Shown here piece after piece: positions 35,143 through 45,552 of a stretch of DNA of 64,000 nucleotides. The notes under the pieces were generated by a model. It ran no database searches and was not told the origin of the DNA. It saw only the letters and a program-made list of their open reading frames with translations. The stretch is taken from positions 1 through 64,000 of the forward strand of contig NZ_JAGQBF010000015.1 in the NCBI RefSeq assembly GCF_024345495.1, given 5' to 3'. Source of the DNA: Synechococcus sp. RedBA-s. GTDB lineage: Bacteria > Cyanobacteriota > Cyanobacteriia > PCC-6307 > Cyanobiaceae. The position numbers and the translations under genes were made by a program. Each line of letters begins with the position of its first letter. Positions within the stretch are counted from its first letter, which is position 1.

Positions 35143-37989
35143 ATGCAAACCGCCGGTTCCGACGCTCCACCTGATTCGGCGGCGGTCCCGGAACGTGTAG
35201 CCGAAAGCGTCACTTCAGAGGCGGTGATCGATCTGGCCGTGGATCCCACCGAGGTGCCGCCCCTCGATCAGCTGTTCCCCTTCCCCCTTGATCCCTTCCA
35301 GCTGGAGGCGATCGGTGCCCTCAACCAGGGCCATTCGGTGGTGGTGAGTGCCCCCACGGGCTCGGGCAAAACGCTGGTGGGCGAGTACGCCATCCACCGG
35401 GCCCTGGCCCATGGCCAGAAGGTCTTTTACACCACGCCGCTGAAGGCGCTCTCCAACCAGAAACTGCGCGATTTCCGTGAGCAGTTCGGGGCCGAGCGGG
35501 TGGGGCTGATGACCGGTGATCTGAGCGTGAACCGCGAGGCTCCGATCGTGGTGATGACCACCGAGATCTTCCGCAACATGCTCTACGCGGAGGTGGATCG
35601 GGGTGACGATCCCCTCGCCGATGTGGAGGCGGTGGTGCTCGATGAGTGCCACTACATGAACGACTCCCAGCGCGGCACGGTCTGGGAGGAATCGATCATT
35701 CACTGCCCGCCGCCGGTGCAGCTGGTGGCCCTTTCGGCCACGGTGGCCAATGCCGGTCAGCTCACCGACTGGATCGAGCGTGTGCATGGGCCCACCACCC
35801 TGGTGGTGAGCGACCACCGGCCGGTGCCGCTGGCCTTCAGCTTCTGCAGCGCCAAGGGGCTCCATCCCCTGCTCAACGACGAGGGCACCGGCCTGCACCC
35901 CAATTGCAAGGTGTGGCGGGCGCCCAAGGGGGAGCGGCGCAAGGGCAGGAGCCCGAAGCCGCCCCAGCCGGAGGCGGCGCCGCTGCCCTTCGTGGTGGCC
36001 CAGATGGCCGAGCGCGACATGCTGCCCGCCATCTATTTCATCTTCAGCCGCCGTGCCTGCGACAAGGCGGTGCGCGACCTGGGCCGCGTCTGTCTGGTGA
36101 ATGAGCAGGAGCAGGCCCGGATCGTGGCCCGGCTCGATGCTTTCGTGGCCGCCACCCCCGAGGCGGTGCGTGAGGGCGGCCACGCCGAGGCTCTCACCCG
36201 CGGCATCGCCGCCCACCATGCCGGCGTGCTGCCGGCCTGGAAGGAACTGATCGAGGAGCTGTTCCAGCAGGGGCTGATCAAGGTGGTGTTCGCCACCGAA
36301 ACCCTGGCGGCGGGCATCAACATGCCTGCGCGCACCACGGTGATCTCCGCCCTCTCCAAGCGCACCGAGCGCGGTCACCGGCCGCTGATGGGCAGCGAGT
36401 TCCTGCAGATGGCAGGCCGGGCCGGGCGGCGCGGACTCGATGTGCAGGGCTATGTGGTGACGGTGCAGAGCCGTTTCGAGGGGGTGCGCGAGGCGGGACA
36501 GCTGGCCACCAGCCCCGCCGATCCGCTGGTGAGCCAGTTCACCCCCAGTTACGGCATGGTGCTGAACCTGCTGCAGCGCTACGACCTGGCCAAGGCCCAG
36601 CAACTGGTGGAGCGCAGCTTCGGCCGTTACCTGGCCACCCTGGATCTGGTGGAGGACGAATCCAACATCGCCTCCCTGCGCGCCCGGCTGGCCCAGCTGG
36701 CGGGCCCCACCGCCGACATTCCCTGGGAAGACTTCGAGACCTACGAGAAGCAGCGGGAGCGCCTGCGCGAGGAGCGTCGCATCCAGCGCATCCTTCAGCA
36801 GCAGGCCGAGGAAACCCTTGCCCACGAACTCACCCTGGCGCTGCAGTTCGCCAGTGAGGGCACCCTGGTGAGCCTCAAAGCGCCGCCGCTGCGGGCCCGG
36901 GTGACACCGGCGGTGATTGTGGCCAAGCAGCAGGGCTCCGGCCAGTTTCCGCTACTGCTCTGCCTCACCGATGAGAACGTCTGGATCCTGGTGCCCTGCC
37001 ATGGGGTGGTGAGCCTCCATGCCGAGCTGAGCTGCCTGCAGGTGGACTCGATCCCGGCCCCACGACTGGGGCACGCCGGCGAGATTCGCCACGGCGACAA
37101 CGCCAGCGGTGGCCTGGCCCTGGCCGTGGCCTCCATGGCCCGCCGCTACGACATGCACACCCCCCAGTACGACCTGGCCGGCGAGGTGCTCAGCCAGGCG
37201 GAGCTGGTGCAGCAGCTGGAGGAGGAGCTGGAGCAGCATCCCTCCCACCGCTGGGGCGACCGGCGCCAGCTCAAGAAGCAACGGCGGCGCATGGAGGAGC
37301 TGGGCGAGGAGATCGAGGAGCGGCAGCGCTTGCTGCATCACCGCGCCAACCGCCACTGGGACACCTTCCTGGCCCTGATCGAGATCCTGCGCGCCTTCGG
37401 TGCCCTGGCCGGTCCCGATGGCCTGGAGCCCACCGAAGTGGGCCGCACCGTGGCCGCCCTCCGCGGCGACAACGAGCTCTGGCTGGGCCTGGCCTTGATG
37501 AGCGGCCACCTCGATGAGCTCAACCCGGCGGAGCTGGCGGCGGTGTTCGAGGCGATCAGCACCGAGGTGAACCGCCCCGACCTCTGGAGCGGTTTCCCGC
37601 CGCCGCCGCGTTCGGAGGAGGCCCTGCACGATGTGAGCGGCCTACGCCGGGAGCTGCTGCGCCATCAGGAGCGGGCCCATGTGGTGGTGCCGGCCTGGTG
37701 GGAGCCCGAGCTGATGGGACTCGTCCATGCCTGGGCCCGCGGCAGCAGCTGGAACGACGTGATCGCCAACACCTCCCTTGATGAAGGTGACATCGTGCGT
37801 ATCCTCCGCCGCACCGTCGATCTGCTCGCCCAGGTGCCCTACGCCGAAGCGATCAGCGAGCAGCTGCGCACCAATGCCCGCAAGGCACTGCAGGCGATCA
37901 ACCGTTTTCCGGTGTCGGAATTCATGGACCTGCGTGCGGGTGCCGCCCCGGCCACGGCGCGGCCGGGCGGAGCTGCCCAGACGGTCTGA
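35143..37989 (+). CDS. Ski2-like DExD/H-box RNA helicase with DSHCT domain
   Basis: A 948-residue helicase. Motif I APTGSGKT (70-77), motif II DECH (167-170), SATVAN (motif III) and the C-terminal helicase block with QMAGRAGRRG (motif VI) are clear. Long middle and C-terminal parts match the Ski2/Mtr4 arrangement including a DSHCT-like domain near the end. Cyanobacteria and plastids (ISE2-like) keep one such RNA helicase; a role in RNA processing or ribosome assembly is inferred. ATG at 35143 is chosen; GTG three bases earlier is also possible. Divergent from bioF with 69 bases between. Confidence 0.9.
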   Translation: MQTAGSDAPPDSAAVPERVAESVTSEAVIDLAVDPTEVPPLDQLFPFPLDPFQLEAIGALNQGHSVVVSAPTGSGKTLVGEYAIHRALAHGQKVFYTTPLKALSNQKLRDFREQFGAERVGLMTGDLSVNREAPIVVMTTEIFRNMLYAEVDRGDDPLADVEAVVLDECHYMNDSQRGTVWEESIIHCPPPVQLVALSATVANAGQLTDWIERVHGPTTLVVSDHRPVPLAFSFCSAKGLHPLLNDEGTGLHPNCKVWRAPKGERRKGRSPKPPQPEAAPLPFVVAQMAERDMLPAIYFIFSRRACDKAVRDLGRVCLVNEQEQARIVARLDAFVAATPEAVREGGHAEALTRGIAAHHAGVLPAWKELIEELFQQGLIKVVFATETLAAGINMPARTTVISALSKRTERGHRPLMGSEFLQMAGRAGRRGLDVQGYVVTVQSRFEGVREAGQLATSPADPLVSQFTPSYGMVLNLLQRYDLAKAQQLVERSFGRYLATLDLVEDESNIASLRARLAQLAGPTADIPWEDFETYEKQRERLREERRIQRILQQQAEETLAHELTLALQFASEGTLVSLKAPPLRARVTPAVIVAKQQGSGQFPLLLCLTDENVWILVPCHGVVSLHAELSCLQVDSIPAPRLGHAGEIRHGDNASGGLALAVASMARRYDMHTPQYDLAGEVLSQAELVQQLEEELEQHPSHRWGDRRQLKKQRRRMEELGEEIEERQRLLHHRANRHWDTFLALIEILRAFGALAGPDGLEPTEVGRTVAALRGDNELWLGLALMSGHLDELNPAELAAVFEAISTEVNRPDLWSGFPPPPRSEEALHDVSGLRRELLRHQERAHVVVPAWWEPELMGLVHAWARGSSWNDVIANTSLDEGDIVRILRRTVDLLAQVPYAEAISEQLRTNARKALQAINRFPVSEFMDLRAGAAPATARPGGAAQTV

Positions 37990-38032
37990 TCGGCAAGCTT
38001 CAACCAAGAGTGGGAGCGCTAGCCCAGCAGGC

Positions 38033-39328
38033 TCAGATCCCCAGCCGCTCCCAGATCACATCCAGCTGGGCGCGGTGCAGATCGCTGGAAAAACAGGCGT
38101 CGAGCTGAGCGCTGTTGAGCCGTGCGCTCACCTGGGGGTCGGCGGCCAGGTTGGCGCGGAAGTCGCCCCCCTCGCGGTTCCAGGCGTCGTGGGCGTGGCG
38201 CTGCACGATCCGGTAGGCGTCCTCGCGGTTGAGACCGCTCTCCACCAGGGCCAGCAGCACCCGCTGACTGAACACCACGCCGCCGTACACATTCAGGTTG
38301 CGGGCCATGTTCTCCGGGTAGACCCCCAGACCCTTCACCACCTCGGTTGTTTCCCGCAGCATGAAGTGCAGCGTGCAGGAGCAATCGGGCAGCATCATCC
38401 GCTCCACCGAGCTGTGGCTGATGTCGCGCTCGTGCCAGAGGGCCACATTCTCCAGGGCCGCGATCGTGTAGCTGCGCAACACCCGCGCCAGGCCACTGAT
38501 CCGCTCGCTGCGGATCGGATTGCGCTTGTGGGGCATCGCCGAGCTGCCCTTCTGTCCCTTGGCAAAGTTCTCCTCCACCTCCAGCACATCGGTGCGCTGC
38601 AGGTTGCGGATCTCCGTCGTGAACCGTTCCAGTGAGGTGCCCACCAGTGCCAGGGTCTGGATGTATTCGGCGTGGCGGTCACGGCCGATCACCTGGGTGC
38701 TGGCGGTGTCGGGCTGCAGGCCCAGGCTGGCGCAGGTGAGGGCCTCCACCTGGGGATCGGTGTTGGCATAGGTGCCCATGGCGCCGCTCACCTGACCCAC
38801 CGCCACCACCAGGGCCAGCCGCTCCAGCCGCTCCCGATTGCGCTCCGTTTCCGCCAGCCAGCCCGCCACTTTGAAGCCGAAGGTGATCGGCTCGCCATGG
38901 ATCGCATGGGAGCGGCCGATCATCACCGTGTCCTTGTGCTCAGCCGCCAGGGTCCGCAGGGCGGCGGCCAGCTGATCGAGTTCCAGCCGCAGCGCCGCCA
39001 CCGAGGCCTTGAGCTGCAGGGCCAGGCCCGTGTCGAGCACATCCGAGCTGGTCATGCCCACGTGGATGTAGCGGCCGGCATCGCCCACGTGCTCATTGAC
39101 GTTGGTGAGGAAGGCGATCACGTCGTGGCGCACCTCCGCCTCGATCTCCAGGATGCGCGGCACTTCGAAGCGGGCCCGCTCGCGGATCGCGGCCATGGCC
39201 TCCTGGGGCACACGGCCCAACTGGCAGTTGGCGTCGGTGGCGGCGATCTCCACATCCAGCCAGCTCTGGAACTTGGCCTCTTCGCTCCAGAGGTTGCCCA
39301 TTTCGGGCAGGGTGTAACGCTCGATCAA
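38033..39328 (-). CDS. purB: Adenylosuccinate lyase
   Basis: A 431-residue lyase acting twice in purine synthesis (SAICAR to AICAR, adenylosuccinate to AMP). The fumarase/aspartase-superfamily signature SSAMPHKRNP is at residues 262-271, His141 lies in GRSHAIHGEP and TSSDVLDT at about 93-100. Start is TTG at 39328, just before ERYTLPEMGNLW, the usual N-terminus. Convergent with the helicase gene. Confidence 0.95.
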   Translation of the reverse strand: MIERYTLPEMGNLWSEEAKFQSWLDVEIAATDANCQLGRVPQEAMAAIRERARFEVPRILEIEAEVRHDVIAFLTNVNEHVGDAGRYIHVGMTSSDVLDTGLALQLKASVAALRLELDQLAAALRTLAAEHKDTVMIGRSHAIHGEPITFGFKVAGWLAETERNRERLERLALVVAVGQVSGAMGTYANTDPQVEALTCASLGLQPDTASTQVIGRDRHAEYIQTLALVGTSLERFTTEIRNLQRTDVLEVEENFAKGQKGSSAMPHKRNPIRSERISGLARVLRSYTIAALENVALWHERDISHSSVERMMLPDCSCTLHFMLRETTEVVKGLGVYPENMARNLNVYGGVVFSQRVLLALVESGLNREDAYRIVQRHAHDAWNREGGDFRANLAADPQVSARLNSAQLDACFSSDLHRAQLDVIWERLGI

Positions 39329-39384
39329 GGCCAGCGCGTGGCAACGTCCTGGTCAATCTATGGGTCGACCCCGACGGGATCCCG

Positions 39385-40206
39385 ATGGCAGGCAAGCAGC
39401 GGCTCGATCAGCATCTGGTGGCGCTGGGCCTGGCCGCCAGCCGTCAGCAGGCACAGCAGTTGATCCGTGCCGGGCGGGTGCGCAGCGGCGACAGGGTGCT
39501 GGACAAGCCCGGCCATGAAGTGCCCTCAGATCTCAGGCCCGAGGTGAGCCATCCGCCCCGCTTCGTCTCCCGCGGCGGCGAGAAGCTGGTGGCGGCCCTG
39601 GAGAGCTTTCCGCTGCAGGTGGCGGGGCGCGTCTGCCTCGATGGCGGCATCTCCACCGGCGGCTTCAGCGACTGCCTGCTCCAGCACGGCGCCGAGCGGG
39701 TGTACGGCATCGATGTGGGCTACGGCCAGACCGCCTGGAGCCTGCGCACCGACCCGCGGGTGGTGCTGCGCGAGCGCACCAACCTGCGCCGCCTCAGTCC
39801 AGAAGATCTCTACGGCCCCACTGACCCCTGGCCCGATCTGGCGGTGGCCGATGTCTCCTTCATCTCTCTGGCCCTGGTGCTGCCGGCCCTGCGGGCCCTG
39901 CTGCAGCCCGCCGCCGCCGAAGCCGTGCTGCTGGTGAAACCCCAGTTCGAGGTGGGCCGCGAGCGGGTGGGTAAGGGCGGCGTCGTGCGCGATCCCCTCG
40001 CCCACGCCGATGCGATCACGGCGGTGAGCGCCGCCGCCGCGACGCTTGGGCTCTGGCCCTGGGGCCTGATCGCTTCACCGCTCACCGGCCCCGCCGGCAA
40101 CCACGAATACCTGCTCTGGCTGCGCTCCGGGCCTGCGCCAGCTGATCCGCAGGTGACGGCCGAGTCAATCCGCGCGCTGGTGAAGCGCACCCTTTCTGAG
40201 GATTGA
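39385..40206 (+). CDS. tlyA: TlyA family rRNA (cytidine-2'-O)-methyltransferase/S4-FtsJ protein
   Basis: A 273-residue protein. An S4 RNA-binding domain (about residues 4-62, starting KQRLDQHLVALGLA) is followed by an FtsJ-like methyltransferase fold with SRGGEKL, LDGGISTGGFSDCLLQ, YGIDVGYGQ and DVSFISL. Mycobacterial TlyA methylates 16S and 23S rRNA; others are called hemolysin-related for historical reasons. rRNA methylation is the likely role. Convergent with glnB. Confidence 0.88.
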   Translation: MAGKQRLDQHLVALGLAASRQQAQQLIRAGRVRSGDRVLDKPGHEVPSDLRPEVSHPPRFVSRGGEKLVAALESFPLQVAGRVCLDGGISTGGFSDCLLQHGAERVYGIDVGYGQTAWSLRTDPRVVLRERTNLRRLSPEDLYGPTDPWPDLAVADVSFISLALVLPALRALLQPAAAEAVLLVKPQFEVGRERVGKGGVVRDPLAHADAITAVSAAAATLGLWPWGLIASPLTGPAGNHEYLLWLRSGPAPADPQVTAESIRALVKRTLSED

Positions 40207-40210
40207 ACAC

Positions 40211-40242
40211 AAAAAAGCCGGACACCCATGGGATCCCCGGCT
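40211..40242 (-). terminator. Terminator of glnB
   Basis: Read on the minus strand, AGCCGG pairs with CCGGCT around a loop that itself contains a short palindrome, followed by six T. The plus strand lacks a T run, so it serves glnB only. Confidence 0.8.
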
Positions 40243-40262
40243 GGTGAGCTGGAGCGAAACGA

Positions 40263-40937
<675 letters not shown>

Positions 40938-40952
40938 TCAGGCTGGCGGGCC

Positions 40953-41177
40953 TCAGCCCTCCTGCAGCTCCTGTTGGGCCTGCTGCTGGCGGTGGTGATA
41001 GACGTGCCCGCGGTAGTGGAGTTCCAGGCTTTCATCCACCAGCTGCGGTTGATGCTGAAGCGGCAGGCGGTAGTGGACGCCTCGGTAGACGTGCTCCACC
41101 GCTTCAACGCTGGCGAGCGACTGGTGCTGATGGCTGCCGTAGGGGACACCCCGGTAGACAAGTTGGTCTGTGGTCAT
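40953..41177 (-). CDS. DUF4278 protein with three YRG repeats
   Basis: A 74-residue protein carrying the DUF4278 motif (hydrophobic-YRG-x-x-Y) three times, at Tyr8, Tyr31 and Tyr55 (LVYRGVPY, HVYRGVHY, LHYRGHVY), with Gln/His-rich linkers. Family members usually show one or two copies; function is unknown. A CGAGG ribosome site stands eight bases before the ATG at 41177. Confidence 0.75.
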   Translation of the reverse strand: MTTDQLVYRGVPYGSHQHQSLASVEAVEHVYRGVHYRLPLQHQPQLVDESLELHYRGHVYHHRQQQAQQELQEG

Positions 41178-41414
41178 GACTGGAGCCTCGAAGGGATGGA
41201 GATCACAGGCCCCGTGGGGTCTGTGCCGCTTCGTGGGAAGGAGCGTTGCTTCGCCTTGCGGGGGGCTACTTCCGACAGGAGGGCTGAGGGGCGCTCCGAA
41301 ACGTGTCCAACGTTTTGTCCTTCGGATCTTTTCTAGCGAACTTGGCTGTTCAATTCGAACAAAGTCAGGCCTGCTTCAGTAATCTTCACCGATTGGCCGT
41401 TTCTGTGATCACTA
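41178..41414. other. 237-base divergent intergenic region
   Basis: Lies between the DUF4278 gene (minus) and queF (plus) and must hold both promoters. It is AT-richer than its surroundings near 41300-41400. The only clear structure is a 17-base palindrome at 41299-41315; no convincing -35/-10 pair was found. Confidence 0.5.
41299..41315. promoter_or_regulatory. Palindromic operator-like site
   Basis: AAACGT and ACGTTT are perfect inverted 6-mers separated by five bases. Symmetry, spacing and place between two divergent genes suit binding of a dimeric regulator. No known regulator is identified from the sequence. Confidence 0.35.
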
Positions 41415-41894
41415 ATGCCATCCCCTTTCAGCAGCAGCACCACTACCTCCTCCTCCTCACCAGTGGCTGCCACTGCTGCGGCAGCCACTGAGTCCCCGGG
41501 GGGCACCGTCAGCCCGCGCTACAGCGAGCGCCACATCAGCGAGGAGGCGCCGCTGATCTGCTTTGAGAACCCCCGCCGCGGCCGCGCCTACGAGGTGTCG
41601 ATCGATCTGCCGGAGTTCACCTGCAAGTGCCCCTTCTCCGGCTATCCCGACTTCGCGGTGCTGCGCCTGATCTATCAGCCCGGTCCCAGCGTGCTGGAAC
41701 TCAAGGCCCTCAAGCTCTACGTGAACAGCTGGCGCGACCGCAGCATCTCCCATGAGGAGGTGGCCAATCGCATCCTGGATGATCTGGTGGGCGTGGCTGC
41801 ACCGGTGTGGATGCAGCTGGAGGCCGACTTCAACCCCCGCGGCAATGTGCACACGGTGATCCGGGTCAGCCATGGCCAGCGGCAGGCCTGCTGA
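41415..41894 (+). CDS. queF: NADPH-dependent 7-cyano-7-deazaguanine reductase
   Basis: A 159-residue type I QueF that reduces preQ0 to preQ1 for queuosine in tRNA. The catalytic Cys72 (CPFSGYPDF) and Asp79 keep the seven-residue spacing of the B. subtilis enzyme (Cys55, Asp62), and [16 protein letters not shown] is the substrate-binding block. The first 28 residues are Ser/Thr/Ala-rich and absent from typical QueF, so translation might start lower, though no better start codon is obvious. Its last 29 bases overlap the end of ccs1 on the other strand. Confidence 0.94.
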   Translation: MPSPFSSSTTTSSSSPVAATAAAATESPGGTVSPRYSERHISEEAPLICFENPRRGRAYEVSIDLPEFTCKCPFSGYPDFAVLRLIYQPGPSVLELKALKLYVNSWRDRSISHEEVANRILDDLVGVAAPVWMQLEADFNPRGNVHTVIRVSHGQRQAC

Positions 41895-43188
41895 GCTCCG
41901 AGCTTGCCCTCAGTTGCTCCAGCAGCAGCGGCAGTTCCCTGGCCAGGGCCGTGAGATTGCGGTTGCAGAGTCCGCCCACGTGCAGCTGGCCCTGATCGTC
42001 ATCGGCAATGGCCCAGAGCTGGCGGGTGGCGATCATGCTCAGGCCGCCTCCCAGCAGGGCAATGGCGAAGCCGGCATACACCAGCGGCACCCCCGGATCC
42101 CGTTTCAGCAGCAGGCCACTGGCGGGCATCACCTCCACCACCTTCAGGGGGAGGCCGGCGATCTCCAGGGCGTCGCCGCCGGGGGTGATCTGGCCGATCA
42201 GCTGGGCCTGGGCTGAGTAGACATCGATCGGGCCCAGCTCGCTGCCCAGGGCCAGCAGCACCGGCTCGGTTCCATCCGGCCGGGTGGGCAGGGCCAGGCC
42301 CCAGACCTGTTCCCCCAGCTCTGGCAGGCTGCGCAGCGGCAGCTGAAGCAGAGGGCTGCGCCCCAGTTGCACGGTGATCGCCGCCAGCGACCAGTCGGCC
42401 TGATACACAGTCATCCCGCGGAAGCGCAGGGGATGGTTGACGCTGATCTCGCTGCGCTGCAGAGGCTCCCCGTCGGGATCGAGCAGGCGCAACTGGGAGC
42501 GGAACTGCTCGGGCCGCCCGGCGGGATCACGCTCGATCCGAAAGGAATCAATCGCCAGGGTCATCTGGTTCTCGCCTCGCTGGTTCAGCAGCTGCAGGTC
42601 GTGGCCAGGTGCCAGGAAGCGCTCCAGCCGCTGCCCGGCCAGGGCCCCCCAGGAGGCCCCCACCATCAGCACCACCAGGCCGGCATGGACCAGCAGGGGC
42701 CCCACCCGGCCTGGAATCCCGCGCCGGGCCGCCAGCCGATCCCCCTGGGTCTTGATCTGCCAGCGCTGGCCCGCCAGTAGCTGGGCGAGGGCGTCGAGGT
42801 CGGCCCTGGGCTGCGATGTGGCCAGCGATTCGGCCAGGCTCAACTTGCTCAGCTGGCGCGGCGAGCGGTAGTCGATCCAGCGCAGGGCCGCCTGTAGGGC
42901 GGGCCACTGGCGCCGCCAGCTGCAGAGCACCAGCGAGAGCCCCAGCCAGGCCAGCAGCGCCAGAAACCAGCTGCTGGCATAGACGTGGTCCAGCTCCAGC
43001 TTCAGGATCCAGTCGCCATCCAGCAGGCCCAGCCAGGGCCTGGCGTCGTAGGCCTGGTGGTACACCTCGGCGCTCTCCTGCTGGGGAATGATCGTGCCCA
43101 GGCCACTGGCCAGGGCGATGACCAGCAGCAGGCCGATGGCCAGGCGCAGATCCGAGATCCAGGCGCCCAGACGACTGAGGGCCCTCAT
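41866..43188 (-). CDS. ccs1: Cytochrome c biogenesis protein Ccs1 (ResB)
   Basis: A 440-residue membrane protein of cytochrome c maturation System II, which with CcsA delivers heme to apocytochromes on the lumen side. N-terminal spans at about 14-33, 73-91 and 165-185 flank a lumenal domain, with a final span near 380-400. SLRLAI-type start ([20 protein letters not shown]) and GTIIPQ are family marks. ATG at 43188 overlaps the ccdA stop by four bases. Confidence 0.93.
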   Translation of the reverse strand: MRALSRLGAWISDLRLAIGLLLVIALASGLGTIIPQQESAEVYHQAYDARPWLGLLDGDWILKLELDHVYASSWFLALLAWLGLSLVLCSWRRQWPALQAALRWIDYRSPRQLSKLSLAESLATSQPRADLDALAQLLAGQRWQIKTQGDRLAARRGIPGRVGPLLVHAGLVVLMVGASWGALAGQRLERFLAPGHDLQLLNQRGENQMTLAIDSFRIERDPAGRPEQFRSQLRLLDPDGEPLQRSEISVNHPLRFRGMTVYQADWSLAAITVQLGRSPLLQLPLRSLPELGEQVWGLALPTRPDGTEPVLLALGSELGPIDVYSAQAQLIGQITPGGDALEIAGLPLKVVEVMPASGLLLKRDPGVPLVYAGFAIALLGGGLSMIATRQLWAIADDDQGQLHVGGLCNRNLTALARELPLLLEQLRASSELSRPAAGHG

Positions 43189-43817
43189 GGCAGCTGGGCC
43201 AGCAGGGTGAGCCCGCCGCTGGCCAGCAGCACCACGCCACTGATCGGCGGGATCCAGCGGCTGCGCTCCCGCAAGGCCAGCAGCTTCGGCATCGCCGCCG
43301 CCGCCGTGCCCGCCAGCATCAGGGGAATCACCTGGCCCGCTCCGAAGCAGGTGAGCAGCAGCATACCCACCAGCGGCTGGCCCTGCTGGGCGATCCAGGC
43401 CAGCAGCACCGCCAGGACCGGCGTGGTGCAGGGGCTGGCTGCCAGCCCGAAGGCGGCGCCGGCCGCCAGGGGGGCGAGGGGGGCGGGCACCCGCTGGCGC
43501 CAGAGCTCCGGATCGGGCCCCGCCGGCAGGGGCAGGCGCACCAGCCCCAGCAGGTTGAGGCCCATCAGCACCGCCAGCAGCGACACCACGGTGGGAACCA
43601 CCCCGGGCACCTGGCCGTAGAGCCGACCCAGCAGGGAGGTGGTGCCCCCCAGCAGCACCAGGGCCGCCACGATTCCCGCCGCAAAGCTGAGGCTGCGCTG
43701 CCAGGCCCGCCCCGGCGCCTCCGGGCTGGAGAAGCCGGCCATATAGGCCACGGTGATCGGCAGCAGCGACAACGAGCAGGGTCCGAGGCTGGTGAGCAGC
43801 CCAGCTCCGAACACCAC
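43185..43817 (-). CDS. ccdA: Cytochrome c biogenesis thiol transporter CcdA
   Basis: A 210-residue membrane protein with six hydrophobic spans that passes reducing equivalents across the thylakoid membrane to keep apocytochrome cysteines reduced. The two redox cysteines are in [10 protein letters not shown] and AASPCTTPV. Start is GTG at 43817; about 35 further residues could be read upstream in the same frame but only from non-standard codons, so the true N-terminus may be somewhat longer. Pairs with ccs1. Confidence 0.9.
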   Translation of the reverse strand: MVFGAGLLTSLGPCSLSLLPITVAYMAGFSSPEAPGRAWQRSLSFAAGIVAALVLLGGTTSLLGRLYGQVPGVVPTVVSLLAVLMGLNLLGLVRLPLPAGPDPELWRQRVPAPLAPLAAGAAFGLAASPCTTPVLAVLLAWIAQQGQPLVGMLLLTCFGAGQVIPLMLAGTAAAAMPKLLALRERSRWIPPISGVVLLASGGLTLLAQLP

Positions 43818-43921
43818 CGTGAAGGTGAGTGGCCCTGGCGCGGAGAGGGAGCGCTGCAGCAGCTGCTCACTCCAGAGGGCAAGATCCGAGAGGGCCAGAC
43901 CTGGGGCTCCAGAACAGGGTT

Positions 43922-45166
43922 TCAGCCTATCGGGGCAGGGTTGGGGCCGGCCCCGTCGGAGGAGGCCCGGCGGCGGCCCAGGGGCCGGCTCTCCCAGCCT
44001 CGGGATTCCAGTGAGCAGCGGATCAGCAGGCCGGCGCTGAGCAAGCTGGCGAGCAGCGAGTTGCCGCCGTAGCTGATCATCGGCAGCGGCAGGCCGGTGG
44101 TGGGCATCGAGCCGCTGGCCACGGCGATGTTGAGGATCGACTGGCCCACCAGCAATGTGGTGGCCCCGATGGCCACCAGGCGCTGCTGGTTGCTGCGGCA
44201 GCCCAGGGCCACCCTCAGCCCCACGAATCCGAACAGCACCAGGAACAGCAGCAGCACCACCGAGCCCACATAGCCGAACTCCTCCGCGAAGACCGCGAAG
44301 ATGAAATCCGTCGACTGGATCGGCAGGTACTGCAATTTCTGAGTCGAGAGCCCGAAGCCTTCACCGAGCACGCCACCGGAGCCGATGGCCAGCAGGCTCT
44401 GCACCAGCTGATAGCCATCACCCTGGGCGTCGCGCCAGGGGTTGAGGAAGGAGACCACCCGCAGCCGCTGGTACTCGTTGATCATGATGCTGCCGGCGCC
44501 CAGGGCCGCTCCGGCGGCGGCGGTGCCCAGCAGAGCGAACAGGGGCAGGCCGGCCGCCAAGGCCATGAACCAGAGCAGCAGCCCCGAGAGGGCGGCGGTG
44601 CTGAGGTTGGGTTGCTTGAGAATCAGCAGCAGCAGGGCGCCAAAGGTGCCCAGCCAGAGCACTTTCTGATCCAGGCCGATGCGCTTCCAGTGGGCGAATA
44701 GAGCGGCCCCCTGCAGCACCACGAAGGGTTTCACCAGCTCGGAGGGCTGAATCTGAATCGGACCCAGCACCAGCCAGCGGCTGGCGCCATTGACCGTGCT
44801 GCCCACTACCAGGGTGGCGGCGATCAGCACACAGCCGATCACCACCGCCGGCCCGGCTAGCCGCAGCCAGCGCCGCAGGGAGGTGCGCATCGCCAGCCAG
44901 AGCAGCCCCCAGCTGGCCACCATCCAGATGGCCTGGCGTTTGAGGTAGAAGGCTGGATCACCGTTTTCCCGGGCGGCCACCCACCAGCTGGCCGAGCCCA
45001 GGATCAGCAACCCGGCCAGGCACCAGATCCCCACCATCACCAGCAGCAGCCTGGCTTCAGCGGGCCAATCGGCCCAGGTCAGGGCCGGCTGAGCTGGGCT
45101 GTCTTCCGCCACGCTCAGCTGGGTCTTCGAGCGTGAATGGGCTGGGCTCCTGGGGCGTCGGGTCAT
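43922..45166 (-). CDS. ftsW: Cell division protein FtsW (SEDS family)
   Basis: A 414-residue polytopic protein with about ten membrane segments, the peptidoglycan glycosyltransferase of the division site. Characteristic runs are GASRWLVLGPIQIQPSELVK, the long loop ending STDFIFAVFAEEFGYVG, and GLPLPMISYGGNS. ATG at 45166 is used; a TTG at 45178 would add four residues. The end is basic. ccdA follows after about 100 bases. Confidence 0.94.
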   Translation of the reverse strand: MTRRPRSPAHSRSKTQLSVAEDSPAQPALTWADWPAEARLLLVMVGIWCLAGLLILGSASWWVAARENGDPAFYLKRQAIWMVASWGLLWLAMRTSLRRWLRLAGPAVVIGCVLIAATLVVGSTVNGASRWLVLGPIQIQPSELVKPFVVLQGAALFAHWKRIGLDQKVLWLGTFGALLLLILKQPNLSTAALSGLLLWFMALAAGLPLFALLGTAAAGAALGAGSIMINEYQRLRVVSFLNPWRDAQGDGYQLVQSLLAIGSGGVLGEGFGLSTQKLQYLPIQSTDFIFAVFAEEFGYVGSVVLLLFLVLFGFVGLRVALGCRSNQQRLVAIGATTLLVGQSILNIAVASGSMPTTGLPLPMISYGGNSLLASLLSAGLLIRCSLESRGWESRPLGRRRASSDGAGPNPAPIG

Positions 45167-45247
45167 GGGGGCCGGCAAAGACTGGCGCGGGGAGTGCAGT
45201 CCCCCATTCAGCCGTGGCCGCAGCCTCGGCGAAAGGGGGGTGAGGAC

Positions 45248-45275
45248 AAAAAAAAGCCCGGCGATGGCCGGGCTT
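45248..45275 (-). terminator. Terminator of the apcABC transcript
   Basis: On the minus strand an eight-base stem AGCCCGGC/GCCGGGCT with a short loop is followed by eight T. It lies just after apcC. Confidence 0.92.
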
Positions 45276-45316
45276 GGACGCTGGGGACGGTCAGGAGCGA
45301 GCGCTCAGAGCAGTGC

Positions 45317-45517
45317 TCAGTTGCCGACGTTGACCTGACGGCGACCCGTGACCAGTTCAACCTTGAGGATCTTGCCCCCCTGCTTCATGATCCGCTGCTG
45401 TTCAGCGAACCAGCTCTCGTAGGGCACCCACTTGGTGAAGAAGGTGTTCTGCAATTCCCGCTGACTCCTGACCTTTTCAGGGCAGGGAATGCAGGCTGTG
45501 ATCTTGAACAGGCGCAT
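45317..45517 (-). CDS. apcC: Phycobilisome core linker polypeptide (small, 7.8 kDa)
   Basis: A 66-residue core-capping linker that binds inside the allophycocyanin disc. It starts MRLFKITACIPCPEKVRSQR and ends GRRQVNVGN, typical of ApcC, and is made of one CpcD-like domain. It is the last gene after apcA and apcB, 35 bases behind apcB. Confidence 0.96.
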   Translation of the reverse strand: MRLFKITACIPCPEKVRSQRELQNTFFTKWVPYESWFAEQQRIMKQGGKILKVELVTGRRQVNVGN

Positions 45518-45552
45518 GTGGTGATCCTCGCGGGTTGGGCGTTGGGTCGGGA

